A DNA stretch of 64,000 nucleotides from Ichthyophis bannanicus (taxonomy: Eukaryota > Chordata > Amphibia > Gymnophiona > Ichthyophiidae): positions 13,988,305-14,052,304 of the forward strand of contig CM066048.1 of NCBI GenBank assembly GCA_033557465.1, given 5' to 3'. The notes under the pieces are model-generated. The model was given only the letters and a program-made list of their open reading frames with translations, searched no databases and was not told the origin of the DNA. Both the position numbers and the translations under genes were made by a program. Position 1 is the first letter of the stretch; each line of letters opens with the position of its first letter. Of this stretch, positions 22,057-33,475 are shown in pieces.

Positions 22057-22129
22057 ACTCCAGTGACCTCTGTGGTGGTACAGGGAGATGATTTTTGACC
22101 AGAAATTCTGCCCCGTTGGATCCAATTCA

Positions 22130-23480
22130 AGTCCTAATTGGAGATCAGCTCTCTGCTGCTGAAAGGAAGAGATCTAGAAGGTTTGATCCATCGAAACCTA
22201 AAGGTTTTCTCTACCCACCCGAGACAAACCCACCTAATTTGTTATGATATTACTGACCCTGGTGTGGTTATCCGGCGATGACCCTATCTGATTCCAGAGG
22301 CCCGGCAAGGAACTGGAAGAGATGCTTAACTTGCTAATCCCAACAGAAGCATCAGATTCTGCATTGACCTCTGAAGGGTCAGTGCAGCTTCTAAACTGGA
22401 AGCGTATCCCATGCCCACAGTAGATGAGCTAATTGAGCGACTTGGTGGAGCATGCTTTAAATCAACTTTGGATTTGACCAAGGGATACTGATCCCTTGAC
22501 TCCAGCTACCAGGGCAAAGACTACTTTTTTGACACTGCAAGGTCTGTTCCAGTTTACAGTGTTGCCCTTTGGATTACCCGGGCTCCTGCCACATTTCGAC
22601 ACCTAGCTGACCGCTTGCTGAGACCACAAAAGATATAGGCAGCTGCATACCTTGATGACGTCGTTATCTACAGCAGAGAGTGGACCACCCATCTAAGCCA
22701 TGTACAAGCCATGTTGACCAGCCTGTAGAAGACTGGGTTGACTGCCAACTCCAAGAAATGTTTTCTAGGAGGTTGGGAAGTTCAGTGCCTGGGATATTTA
22801 ATTGGAAATGAGCAGATACGACTTCAGCTATGGAAGGTGGATGCCATTGCCCAGGTTCCCACCCCAAACTCAAAGAAAGTGGTCTGTGCCTTCCTTGGAT
22901 TAATTGGCTATTACCACCGGTTCATCCCTAATTTTGCAAGGTGGCGGAGTTGTTAGCTAATCTCCTCCGGAAGAGAGCTCCTGATCGGATTCAGTGGTCA
23001 CCGGACCTTGACCTGGCCTGGCCTTCCAGCATTCCAAGAAGGCTGTGTGCTGTAAGGTCGTCCTGATTAGCCTTGATTTCTCTCTACCATTCTGCCTCAG
23101 AGGTGGACCTAGGAGCTGTTCTGGCCCAGGAAGTCAGGGATGAAGAACATCCCATAGCATTCATCAGCAGGAAACTGCTTCCTCGGGAGAAGCATTATGC
23201 GGTTATCGAGAAGGAAGCCCTAGTTGTCAAGTGGGCATTTGAAACCTTCAAATACTACCTGCATGGTCATCCACTTATGTTGGTAATGGACCACCAACCT
23301 CTCAAGTGGCTGGCTCAATGCAAGTCCAACAGCTGTACTAAGCGGGGGATTTTGAGTCTTCAGCCCGACCAGTTCCAGATCTGCCATAGGTCTTGTTGGA
23401 CTTGCCTAAATGCGGACTTCCTTTCCCGGATGGGGGTCCCGGGTGAGGCAGATGCTCAGCGGGGCATGGTTGAGCTGGGG
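22130..23480 (+). pseudogene. Gmr1-like reverse transcriptase and RNase H remnant
   Basis: RT: YPMPTVDELIERLGGACFKS, TLDLTKGY then a stop, APATFRHLADRLLRPQK and AAYLDDVVIYSREW with YLDD present. LTANSKKCFLGG, LGYLIGNEQIRLQ and FLGLIGYYHRFIPNFA follow. RNase H: SEVDLGAVLAQEVRDEEHP, IAFISRKLLPREKHYAVIEK and YYLHGHPLMLVMDHQPLKWL, ending near NADFLSRMG. Several stops; dead. Confidence 0.8.
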
Positions 23481-23487
23481 GGGGGGG

Positions 23488-23895
23488 TGTATGATAGGGT
23501 ATACAAAATGCTACCCATCCCTCTCCAAAGGATGATTCACAGTCCCCTTTAAGAGAGTCTGCAACCCAGAGTTCAGCACTGGGAGGGCATGGTTCACATG
23601 AAGAGTTCAAGAACCCAATAGGCTGCAGGAGGGAGAGAGGCCTGTGGAGCCAGAAGTCCTTCCAAGGCAAGTTGTGCAGAGGAGTTCAAAGGTAGGAGCT
23701 TTAACTGGGGCTGGAGGAAGGCCCAGGAGAACCATCTTGTGAAAAGCAAACACGGTGGGACTTTGTTTTCCATGGACTGCTGTTCTGTGTTTTAGCTTTG
23801 TGAAGGTTTAACAAGCTGGGACAGAATAAAAGCTAATTTTGATTTCCCTGAAATGCTGTCTGTTTGGTGTTTTAGTGAAAATCCCTTCCACCACA
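23488..23895 (+). repeat. 3' LTR of the Gmr1-like element
   Basis: About 408 bp from tgtatgatagggtatac to cccttccaccaca, with TG...CA ends. It lacks the CR1 and DIRS insertions found in the 5' LTR, so it serves as an empty-site reference. A polypurine tract lies immediately upstream. Confidence 0.75.
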
Positions 23896-24680
23896 CTACC
23901 ACAAATCCCATAACTCTAAGCCTTCATTTCTCATTGCACCCCTCTTAGAATAGCATACATTGACAACTATCTGCTGCCCAATATGGAGCAAACCTATTCA
24001 AAAGAAAGGAATAAGGGTAACATGCAAAGTCTGGCCATCTCTAGAACATTGCTCATATCCCATTCGTGAAATAGTGACTGTGGTAGCACCTCAAGTATGG
24101 TATCCTTTTTACTAGATGAACTGGGGGGATTTCTTTCTAATTAACTTCATGACTCTGAAAGGTGCTGGATTAACAGCATAGGAAAAAAGATATCCTACTT
24201 TTCTTCTTTTAAAAAGATGAAATACAGTTAGAGGCATCACAAGCTTCTCCATACTGCCCTGCCAGTCTGTTTTGGAAAGTTCAGCTTCAGGAGTTGTTCA
24301 TTCTTCAGGCATGTTCATTATTTGGCTTCTCTGCTGAGACTGGTGGGAGAGTGGGGGGGGGGGGGTTTATAGTGATAGCGGCTGAGACCATCACTGAATG
24401 GCATGTAGAAGTGTGTGGTATGGATACTGCTGATCTACTGGCAAGCATAGCTGACCTTTTATCTTTTCCTCCTATTCTTTCTTTGGGTATCATCATACAC
24501 ACACTTTCACTAGATTCCTACTATCTGCTCTGTCTTACTTTTCTTGTTCTAGTTTTTGTGACACTACCTCCAAGCTCTCCAATGTTAGTTTCTTCCCCTT
24601 TGTAGTCACTCTGTGTTTGTACTCACCTGGTTCAAAAATTGGACACTGCTGGATGGTTCTAAATGTTGTATCGCTTGCAG
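23896..24680 (+). other. CFAP45 intron, 3' part
   Basis: No gene or element recognised. A run of about 14 G lies near 24350. It ends with the acceptor ttgtatcgcttgcag. Confidence 0.55.
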
Positions 24681-24859
24681 CTGGTTCTGAACGCCAAATG
24701 CCATGCCATCCGTGACGCTCAGGTACTGGAGAAGGAGCTGATCGAGAAGGAGATGGACGCAGAGGAAAGGCGCCTGGATGAGATAATAGAGATGGACAGG
24801 AAGAACGCTATTCAGAGACAGGAAGAGATAGAAGCGAAGAGAAAACAGGAATTGATCAA
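24681..24859 (+). CDS. CFAP45: CFAP45 internal exon (179 nt)
   Basis: Acceptor tcgcttgcag at its 5' side, donor gtaagc at its 3' side. It encodes 59 residues plus two bases of the next codon, from LVLNAKCHAIRDAQVLEKEL to IQRQEEIEAKRKQELI. All of it is charged alpha-helical coiled coil without stops. The NAKCHAIRDAQ segment is what makes me name CFAP45. It joins in phase to the exon at 12194-12364. Later exons are not seen in this window. The protein is expected to lie inside ciliary doublet microtubules. Confidence 0.8.
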
Positions 24860-26290
24860 GTAAGCAAAAGGCAATTTTGCCCTTCTTGTGTTTTTGTTTT
24901 TCTCCATGAATAAGTATGATATCACCCATATGTGTGGCTGATTACATTACCCCTGACAGCATCAAGAGCCCAGCGGTCTAGAAAAACTCCCTTCTGCACG
25001 ATCATTGCTTCTCCCCCTCCGTCTTCCTCATTCACCCAGCACAACAGGAACCGATCTTTTCTACTTAGTTTGAAAAGTCACTCTATACTTCAGACCTGCA
25101 TATTCCCAGATGATGGATCCCAGAGCAGGCTGGTGTTCTGGTTTTAAGCTGCGCTAGTGTCTGTGCAGTTACCATGGGTTTGCAATGCTGAGCACTAGCT
25201 GTTAATCTGGGGTGCATGTCACATTAACAGTGAGTGTCATGGACAGGGGCTGTGCTGGACAGTTGCCCTGCTTCACATGATGGAGGTGCATTAACTGCAG
25301 TGTGTTGTCCTTGATGATTTGATGTTATTGGCATGGCCGTTAGCATGCTGTGATGAACTATTTTCTGCAGCAGCTGTGTGGCAAAATACCCTACCTTCCC
25401 CCATCAAGAGGACAGAGGACAGAGAAGTGCTTGTGCTTTAAATTTGTCATTTAACTCACAGTATCTGTGGTTCTTTCATGCACTTTAGTTAAGGCATTTA
25501 GAGCCCTGTTTATGTTGAGAGTTAGAAGTAGGCTTTGGCCACTCATTTTTCTCTCCCTTACTCAATAAAGTGGTAATGGATTTGAGCAACAGGCTCTTTT
25601 GCTGATTGCTCTAGCTTTGATGGTCCACTCAAGCGGTGGGTCACTGCTTTCACTTTAAAATTTCACTTATACATGCCGTTGGTTAATATTCTTCTGCGGT
25701 GTGCTTTATGGTAAACTACTGCAGAAATGGCATATGTGCTTGACAGGGTGTTCATCTGTCTAGGTTTTATTGTTAGCTAGGCACGGGTGAAATTTTAGCC
25801 TTGTTTGTTTTTTTCAGGGGAGAAGGATGTCTCAGGCAGGGGAATGAGCCCTAGTGGTTCTCCCTGTAATTTACTTGGCTTCTGTCCCAAAGGCCACTAA
25901 TTCAGGCTAGACCCTGGCAGGGAGGAAGGAAAAGGAAAAACTAACAGTTGGGCAAGTTTGCCCAGTGCTCGACAGGCTGCTCTATCAGTCACACAGGTGG
26001 ATGAGGAGGTTGTTTGCACCACTCTCCAGTTTTCTGGGTTCAGACTTAGGGCTTAAGTTGCCTTGAAGAATCCGGGTGCCCCAGGGGTGTCGCAGCAGGG
26101 CAGCTTCAGCTTGAGGTCGGGCTTAGTGCTTTGGGGGCCATGCCCAATTTGTCTCTTCTTCAGGCAGGAGTTTTCTTAGCTGTTGGTGCAGTACAGTCCA
26201 TGACAGCAAGTAGTAGCTCTTGAGGCCACTGCTATTTTCTGGCAGCTAAGATGTATTGTGAGAGCATCAGGTGGCCCAGTATAGGTATTT
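24860..26290 (+). other. CFAP45 intron, no gene seen
   Basis: 1.4 kb with no conserved reading frame, RNA gene or recognisable element. The last part may belong to the 5' region of CR1-D. Confidence 0.5.
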
Positions 26291-26701
26291 TGCTTCCAGG
26301 GTCAGTTCTGACATTGTGGAGATTAGAAGGTGCCAAGGTAGGTTCCAGCTGGTTGGGAACTGGTGCTGCCTATCGTGAGCAGAGATGATGTCCACCTATC
26401 CTTGAGGGGTTGAAATGTCTTCTGCAGCAGACTGGCTAACCTACTAAAGAGGGCTTTAAACTAGTCTTGTTGGGGGATGGGTGAAGAAAGCCCCCAGGTA
26501 AGTGAAAACCTTCAGGTAAGTAGAACATTAAAACCTCTGTAGAAGGAGGAAGTGACGTCATCGGCAGGGATGGCAGCCTAAGGAGTGAGCTCCGGAGCTT
26601 AACCCAGAAAACAGGTGCAGACTGATACCCCCATCCCCCGGTAGAAGCTATTAATAGCGAGGAGAGGAGTGGTGGAGCGGGTAGGAAACCAGAGGAAAGT
26701 T

Positions 26702-27739
26702 ATGATGACCCGGAAAAAAGCGGCAGACCTCAAAGAATTTGCATACGGTGGCGGAGCGGCTGGTGGAGGAGAGTCAAAGATGGCGGCGGCGGGAAGCACG
26801 TTGTGCAAGGAACCTGCAGAGAGACAGTTGTTGAAGTCTGCGGAGCTGGAATCGGGCGAAACCGTGGTCAAAAATGTGTCCCGTGAAGAGCTGAAAGCCT
26901 GGTTTGAAGAAATTAAGACGGAGCTGGCCGCAGTGAAATCGGAGGTGGGGGAAGTGTGTGGTGAGCTGAGAGAGGAGGTGAGCGAGCTGAGCCGGAGAAT
27001 GGAGGTGCAGGAGCAACACATGGAGAGGGTGCAAAGCCAGCAGGCAGAGATGGACAGCTCTGTAAGAGAGTGGGAGTGGTGGAAAGACCAGGTCATGTAC
27101 AAGTTGGAGGACTTGAAGAATCGCACCCGCAGAAATAATTTAAGAATCCGGGGGGTCCCTGAGCAACCGGAGTTTAATGACAGCAAGAGAGTGGCGGGAG
27201 CTGTGTGCAGAGAGATTCTGCGGGACGGTGAGGAGGAAGGGGGGCCCAGTGTAGTAGCCCTGGACAGAGCGCATAGGGCGCTGGGGCCCAGCAGACCGAA
27301 TAGACCACGGGATATTGTGATCTGTGTGCACGATTACAGCATTAAAGAGAAGATAGTAGCCAAAATAAGGAAGGCCCGAGAGTTTGTGTGGCAGGGCTAC
27401 AAATTGGAGATTTTTGCAGATCTCGCAGCTGGGACACTTCAGAGGCGGAGGGAGATGCAACCGATTACCAGTCTGCTAAGAAAGGAAAATGTGAGATATC
27501 GCTGGCTCTACCCATTTGGACTATGTTTCATGGTGGAGACACACAGTTGGAGAGTGCAGAATTGCCAGGAGGCAGAGAAGGCCCTGGTGGAGGCCAGTTT
27601 GAGTACTACCCACAGGCGATTAGTACAAATGGCGGAGGAGCAGGAGGGACAACAAGTGATTTCGGAGACCGCTGGTGAGAGGGGACGGAGCGGTTTGCGG
27701 CAGAAGAATGCACGAGGGCCCCAGAGAGCATCATCCTGA
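26702..27739 (+). CDS. L1/Tx1 ORF1 protein (RNA-binding, coiled coil)
   Basis: 345 codons from ATG 26702 (a second ATG follows at once). An N-terminal basic segment leads to a long coiled coil (VGEVCGELREEVSELSRRME, QQAEMDSSVREWEWWKDQV). The RRM-like region (NRTRRNNLRIRGVPEQPE, VALDRAHRALGPSRPNRPRD, IVICVHDYSIKEKIVAKIRK) and C-terminal domain (FADLAAGTLQRRREMQPITS) follow. This is the known order of L1 ORF1p, a trimeric RNA-binding chaperone that coats LINE RNA. No stop or frameshift is seen. Confidence 0.85.
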   Translation: MMTRKKAADLKEFAYGGGAAGGGESKMAAAGSTLCKEPAERQLLKSAELESGETVVKNVSREELKAWFEEIKTELAAVKSEVGEVCGELREEVSELSRRMEVQEQHMERVQSQQAEMDSSVREWEWWKDQVMYKLEDLKNRTRRNNLRIRGVPEQPEFNDSKRVAGAVCREILRDGEEEGGPSVVALDRAHRALGPSRPNRPRDIVICVHDYSIKEKIVAKIRKAREFVWQGYKLEIFADLAAGTLQRRREMQPITSLLRKENVRYRWLYPFGLCFMVETHSWRVQNCQEAEKALVEASLSTTHRRLVQMAEEQEGQQVISETAGERGRSGLRQKNARGPQRASS

Positions 27740-28397
27740 AGAAGAGAGAAAGATGTGAAGCTGGATCGGCATACCGCCAGGCTAACTGAGGACTGGAATT
27801 TAATAATGTGAAATGTGAATGTGAGGGATAGAGAATAGATTGCTGATATTGAGTCTGCTTGAGAGTGGGTCTGGGAGGAGGAAGGAGGGGGAGGAGGGCG
27901 AAGGGAGGCTGGGATAGAGGAATGCGGAGGGGGGAGGTTGGAGGGGAGTGCTTCTAGTGTTTAAAATGTTGAAATGATAGATGTTTCTAGTGAAATGTTT
28001 ATATTACCGATAATAGAGTTATGGTAAGGGGAGGGGGGAGGTGGGAGGGGAAAGAAGGAGGGGAGGGAGGTGGTTGGTGTGTGGGGTAATGGGTACAACG
28101 GGCTGAAAGTGGTTGTTGGGAAGTAGTAAGGTGGAGGGGGGGGGACGGAGAGGGGGAGTGGGGGGAAAAGGGGATTAGATTGCAAGGGATGAGGGAAAAG
28201 TGATGTGGGGAGGAGGGGTAGATAGAAAGGGCAGGGTTGCTCCAAACCGATGGGCACTACTCTACAGGAGACCTCAGGCGGGCTGAGGGGAGGGAAGGGG
28301 GGAGGGGGAGGGAGGGGGGAGGGGGAGGGAGGGGGAAGGGGAAGGGGAAGGGGGGGGACAGGGTGGAAAGGGGATAGGGGAGGTGGGGGAGCAAAAA
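27740..28397 (+). other. L1 inter-ORF spacer, G/A-rich
   Basis: 658 bases between the ORF1 stop and the ORF2 ATG. Almost pure purine on the + strand at 28281-28365, with dozens of GGGGA/GGGGGA runs. No reading frame. Unusually long for an L1-type element. G-quadruplex formation is plausible. Confidence 0.7.
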
Positions 28398-31300
28398 ATG
28401 AGGGTGGTTACTATCAATGCTAAGGGCTTCGAATTTGGCGGAAGAGGAGATTGGTGGAAAAGGAGGGATGCAGAACTAAGGCTGATTTCATTTGCATCCA
28501 GGAAACACATTTGAAGGTGGGGCAGGAGAAATTGCTGGAATCTAGGAAATACCCGAGGGTTATCTTGGCAGGGCAAAGATCGGAATCTAGGAAGGGGGGG
28601 GTGGCGGAGAAAGTGGTCGGGGAGTATAGGGATAAAAAGGGGAGATTGTGGGGGTTAAGATAAAGCTGGGTACGGAGTATGTGTGGATTATGAGTGTGTA
28701 TGGACCAAATGAGCATCAAGCGGAATTCTATGATAGGCTGCGCGAGGAACTGGAGGAGCTTGGTAAAGATCCAATCATTTTGGGTGGGGATTTTAATATA
28801 ACGGTGAACCCCAGGTTGGATAATAGTGGGGGAGGGGGGTGGGAAAGAGAGGTGATAGAGTCAAATTGTTGAAAATGAAGGAGGGTTTGAGTCTGGTAGA
28901 TGTTTGGAGATGTAGAAATCCGGGGAGGAAACACTATACATATTATTCAGCGCCGCATGGGTCTTATAGTCGTATCGATATGATTTGGGTGGGGGGGGAG
29001 ATGGATGAGTAGGGTGGAGAAGGTGGAGCAAGGGTCCATTACGTGGACGGATCATGCCCCCGTGAGTGTGGAGTTTAGTCTGGGGTATAAAGATAGGGGA
29101 TTAAAGTTCTGGAGATTGAATGACTCCCTATTAGAAGAGCCGGACATTGTGGAGAGAATGGCGGGGGTACTTAAAGATTATATGGAACATAATTTGAATG
29201 GGGAGGTAGGATTAGGAATGGTGTGGGATGGCCTGAAGGCGGTGGTGCGGGGGCACTTGATAGGGGAAGCGTCCCGCAGGTGTAGAATGCAGGGAGAGAC
29301 GGAGGGCAGACTTTTGGGGGAAATGAAGAAATTGGAGGACAGCCATCAATGTGATAGGAATGAGGGAGTTCTCAGGGATCTGCAGGGATTGTGGGGGAAA
29401 TTGGGGCAACTTAGAGCCTGTAAATTGGCATATGAGTTGAATGTTTTAAGGCAGGCTATGTTTGAGGGAGGGAATAAGGCAGGCCGCATTCTAGCGCATA
29501 GGCTTCGAGCACGAGTGGCACAAAACACTATTGGTAGTATTAGGAATGGAGTGGGGCAGTTAGTCACAGGGTATAATGAGATCAGGCAGATGTTTAAGGA
29601 GTACTATAAAGCGCTTTATAGTAGTGGGTACAGGAGGGTTTGGGGAAAAGCAAGGAATACCTGGCGGGGTGTGATTTGGCTAGATTAACATCGGAGGAGG
29701 TGGGGTGGTTAGATAGGCCCATTGAGGAGAGGGAGGTGGAGGAGGCCATTAGCACTTTGAAGTTGGGAAAGGCCCCCGGGCTAGATGGGCTAACGGGGAA
29801 GTTTTACAAGGTCTTTCAGTCGGGTCTCAGGCCTTTAATGGTAGAAGTGTTTAATGGGGTGCTCCGGGAGGGGGCAGTGCCAGGGACTATGACGGAAGCG
29901 GGGATTACATTATTACTTAAGCCGGGGAAAGACCCCATGGTGTGTGGGTCATATCGGCCGATTTCCCTGTTGAACGTGGATGCTAAATTGCTGGCTAAAG
30001 TACTGGCAACTAGATTACAACGAGTAATGCCTAAACTGGTGAATGTGGATCAGACGGGGTTTGTGGCAGGGAGGCAGGGAGGGGATAATATAAGGTGCTT
30101 ATGTAACTTAACCTGGGAGGTGCAGCGTACGGGGCAGAAGGCAGTGTTTATCTTGGTGGATGCCGAGAAAGCTTTTGATAGGGTGGAGTGGCCCTTCATG
30201 ATACAGGTGCTAGAGAAGATGGGGCTAGGGGAGAATTTTGTGAAGTGGATCCAGGCTTTCTATAGGCAGCCCAAGGCTAGAGTTAGGGTAAATGTGAGTT
30301 ATTCTGAGGTAATACAGCTTGAACGGGGGACTAGGCAGGGGTGCCCGCTATCGCCCCTGTTATATGCGCTAGTTATCGAGCCGTTGGCTGACAGGGTGCG
30401 AAAGACGGGGGATATTAAGGGGGTACTAATGAATCAGTGTGAATCTAAAATGGCTCTGTTTGCCGACGATGTTATTTTCACTCTCAGGGAACCGTTGCTG
30501 TCCCTGCCAGTGTTGATGAGAGAAATTGATAATTATAGCGGGGTAGCGGGGTATAAACTTAATGGCAGTAAAATGGAGCTACTGGGATTCAACCTGGGGG
30601 AGAGGTTGGAAATGAGTCTAAGAAGTGGGTTCCCGTTTAAATGGATGAAGGGAACATATAGATATTTGGGGATTCGTATGGGAAAGGATTGGCAACAACT
30701 ATGGAAGTGGAATTTTGTTCCACTAATACAAGAGGTAAAGAAGGACATGCATAAATGGAAGAGTTTATTTCTAACATGGGTAGGGCGAATAGCAGTCATT
30801 AAGATGAATGTATTGCCGAGATTTCTGTTCTTATTTAGTTCCATACCTTGTAAGATTCCCAGAGCATACTTGAAGCAGATCCAGACCTTGACCTTAGATT
30901 TTATATGGGCGGGGAGGAAGCCCAGGGTGTCGCAATACACTCTCCATAGGCCTCAAAGAGATGGGGGAATGGGGGTCCCATGGATGGAAAAGTATTTCAT
31001 GGTTGCACAGTTGAGAGCATTGGCTAGTTGGCAGGGGGTGTGGAAAGTACCCTTTTGGGTGGCCTTAGAACAGGAGGGCTCACGGGGGGAGGATTTGAGA
31101 GCGTGGGTCTGGGACCCGGGGTCCAAACTGGAAGGTGGGACAGATGGGAATCCTTTTAGGGAATTTACCCAGGGGCTGTGGTTAGGGGTAAAGAGGCAAA
31201 TGCTGAATGAAAAACGGTACACGAAGGAGACTTTTATAATGGGTATGAGTGGGTTTGGACCCGGAAAGGAGGGGGGTCGATATCGGGGATGGTAGGACAA

Positions 31301-32190
31301 AGGAGTGCGGACCTTGGGGCAATTAATTCAGGGCGGTGGGTAATTGTATACCTTTGTGGAATTGCAGGAGTTGTATGGGGTTGCGGAGAGAGACTATTAT
31401 GCATATGTGCAGTTAATGTCGTATCTGAGGAGGGAGAAGGTGAGGGAGGATTTACGGAAAATGGATACTCAGTTTGAGCGGATGATGCGACAGGGGGATT
31501 CCAGGAAAGGGATGATAGCTGTACTATATGGGGAATTGCAAGGGCAAGTAATAGAAGGCCACCAGGGGCGAAGTAAAGGGGAAAAGGCGTGGGAGTCACA
31601 GCTTGGCGGGGTGTGGGGGGAGGAGCGGTGGCATTTATAGATGGACGAAGAGGTGGGCGCCGGGAACCAAGTACTTGGAAAATAGTTTAAAGGTACGATA
31701 TCAAATGTACTGGACACCCTGAAAAGTCAGGGCTTTTCAACCTCAGGAGAAGGGGGAATGTTGGAGGGGTGTGGGAACAGGGGGCATCTGGAACATATTG
31801 TTTGGGGGTGTCCCGAAGTGCAGAAGATGTGGAAAGCATGGGAGGGTAGAATACGTGAAATAGTGCAGGAAGAGATTGTTCTGACAGCGCCGATGGTCCT
31901 ATTGAATGAGATGCCCGAGGGGGGGGGGGGGAGCGGAGTATTTCCATGTTGGTGGGATATTGCATTGGAGCGGCAAGGGGTGAGATTATGGTGAAGTGGA
32001 AGAGTGTTGAGGTGCCTAGGGTGCAAATGATTATGCTGCGATTGGAACATCTTTGGCTTATGAGTGCAATAGCAGCGCACCAGCATCATAACGTCAAAGC
32101 CTATCGGGAAGTGTGGGGGAGGTATGAGGAGTGGAGGGAGGGGGAGGGGGGTAGGAGGGGAAGGGGAGGGAGGGGGGGAGGGGTAAGGTA
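28398..32190 (+). pseudogene. L1/Tx1 ORF2: endonuclease, RT, C-terminal Cys domain; frameshifted
   Basis: ATG 28398 starts RVVTINAKG, the endonuclease start. The frame is lost near 28430 and continues in others: FICIQETHLKVGQEKLL, VWIMSVYGPNEHQAEFYDR, LGGDFNITVNPRLD and ITWTDHAPVSVEFSL. Breaks near 28600, 28840 and 29000 lie in or beside G runs. RT is open at 29640-31295: LGKAPGLDGLTGKFY, YRPISLLNVDAKLLAK, DQTGFVAGRQGGDNIR, VDAEKAFDRVEWPF, TRQGCPLSPLLYAL and MALFADDVIF with FADD intact. After 31295 the frame shifts. The C-terminal motif CGNRGHLEHIVWGCPEVQKM (about 31757-31816) resembles the L1 Cys domain. Non-functional as a whole. Confidence 0.85.
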
Positions 32191-32674
32191 ACTGGTTTAG
32201 CATTAAGGGGGGCGTAGGGTTAACAAGAGGGGAACAGTCACAAGGTTTGAGATGGCTGTATGGATGGGGTATAAAAACAGTCCTGGTGGGGGTGCTGAGG
32301 TTCTGAATATCAGTTGGACGTAATTGTGGACTGGAGGAGGGTCATGAAGTTAATGGCGGAGGAGGGGGGATGGTATTGCCCTTGTAAATTGATAATGGAA
32401 AATAGAGGTTGCAACCTCGGGTGGGTTATAGACCTGGGAGGGCAATGGATGTTAACGGGGGGGATTTCTAGTATTGCAATGTTATGTATTATGGTGTTTA
32501 GCATGATATGGACTATGATGTAGGTAACTAGTGAGAGAGGAATCTATGTGGGAGGGGTCTCCTTTAGCACTGAGGAGTTCCATGTTATTTGGTGGCTGTA
32601 ACATAGAGACGTTGTATTGTATTGTTGTTGCGATGGCTGTAAAAGATTAATAAAAGTTGGAATTACAAAAAAAA
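32191..32674 (+). other. L1 3' UTR and poly(A)
   Basis: G-rich 3' UTR followed by taataaaagttgg and an A run merging with the target duplication. aataaa at about 32649 is a plausible polyadenylation signal. Confidence 0.7.
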
Positions 32675-32688
32675 AAAACCTCTGTAGA

Positions 32689-33070
32689 CATGCGTAAAAA
32701 GGGCAACATCTGGAAAGCGGTATGTATAAATGCCCGTAGTATGGAAAATACGATTCCAGATGTTGAAGCTTTAATGGAAGAGGTTGACTTGGATTTGGCA
32801 GTTGCAGAGACATGGTTCACAGAGAACCATGACTGGGATGTAATTATACCAGACTATAATTTATTTAGGAAAGACAGGTTAGGAAGAAAGGGAGGAGGAA
32901 TGGCATTATATGTAAAAGTTAATATTGAAACTACAGAATTGCAGGGCTTGCGAGAAAAGGGGGCAGCATTATAGGTTAAACTGGAAAGAGGGAATGGAGA
33001 ATCCATTAGCATTGGTGTTAAGTTCAGACCTTCACGGGCAGAAGAAATGGACAGAGATTTAATTATAAGA
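32689..33070 (+). pseudogene. CR1-D endonuclease, N-terminal segment
   Basis: Reads AVCINARSMENTIPDVEAL, LAVAETWFTENHDWDVIIP and GGGMALYVKVNIE: the start of a CR1 AP endonuclease. A TAG near 32974 interrupts the frame, which continues as VKLERGNGESISIGVKF. Cut by CR1-C at about 33070. Confidence 0.8.
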
Positions 33071-33307
33071 ATATAAGATATGCCATACTGGGTCAGACCA
33101 AGGTCCATCAAGCCCAGTATCCTGTTTCCAACAGTGGCCAATCTAGGTCATACGTACCTAGCAGTTTCCCCAAAAGACACAGGTTCCACAATGCCTGTAT
33201 TGGGTCAAGCATTGATATCCTGGGTCCCTTCTTACTAATGGTTTATGGACCTTTCCTCCAGGAACTTGTCCAAACCTTTATTAAACCCAGCTACACTAAC
33301 AGCCTTT

Positions 33308-33475
33308 CCTTATCGTTCCTCCAGTTCAGTCCTCTACCTCTGGGTTGTCAACCTCCTCCTGCAACTTGGAGACTGGTACGTCAGAATCATGACATCACTG
33401 GATATAGCCTGCTGCCCTCTCTCTTCTGTCCCAGTGTTACCAGTCTCCGTACAGCAGGAGGATGTTGGCGAGCCT
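33308..33475 (+). repeat. DIRS-A2 left inverted terminal repeat
   Basis: Includes cctctacctctgggttgtca, aacttggagactggtacgtc and ggatatagcctgctgccctc, all found inverted at 39010-39140. Confidence 0.85.

Larger units (their letters stand above)
13150..23895 (+). mobile_element. Gmr1-like Ty3/gypsy LTR retrotransposon, split by nested insertions
   Basis: Two related LTRs (13150-13811 plus 19969-19985, and 23488-23895) flank degraded gag, integrase, RT and RNase H. The integrase lies upstream of RT, the order reported for Gmr1-like elements and unlike most Ty3/gypsy. A G-rich polypurine tract (23471-23487) directly precedes the 3' LTR. Without the insertions it would be about 4.5 kb, short for the group, so parts of gag and protease appear lost. 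Many stops: an old, dead copy. Confidence 0.75.
26544..32674 (+). mobile_element. Full-length L1/Tx1-type LINE with 14-bp target duplication
   Basis: About 6.1 kb with 5' UTR, ORF1, spacer, ORF2, 3' UTR and poly(A). The 14 bases aaaacctctgtaga lie at 26530-26543 and at 32675-32688. CR1-D sequence continues across the pair, so the target duplication is clear. ORF1 is open; ORF2 has frameshifts. A classical target-primed insertion. Confidence 0.9.

Noticed and set aside
13150..23895. Endogenous retrovirus
   Set aside because: No envelope frame, and the integrase-before-RT order fits Gmr1-like gypsy elements rather than retroviruses.
26774..27460. Minus-strand ORFs across L1 ORF1
   Set aside because: They are mirror frames of the ORF1 coiled coil, low complexity in Leu, His and Ser, with no family match.
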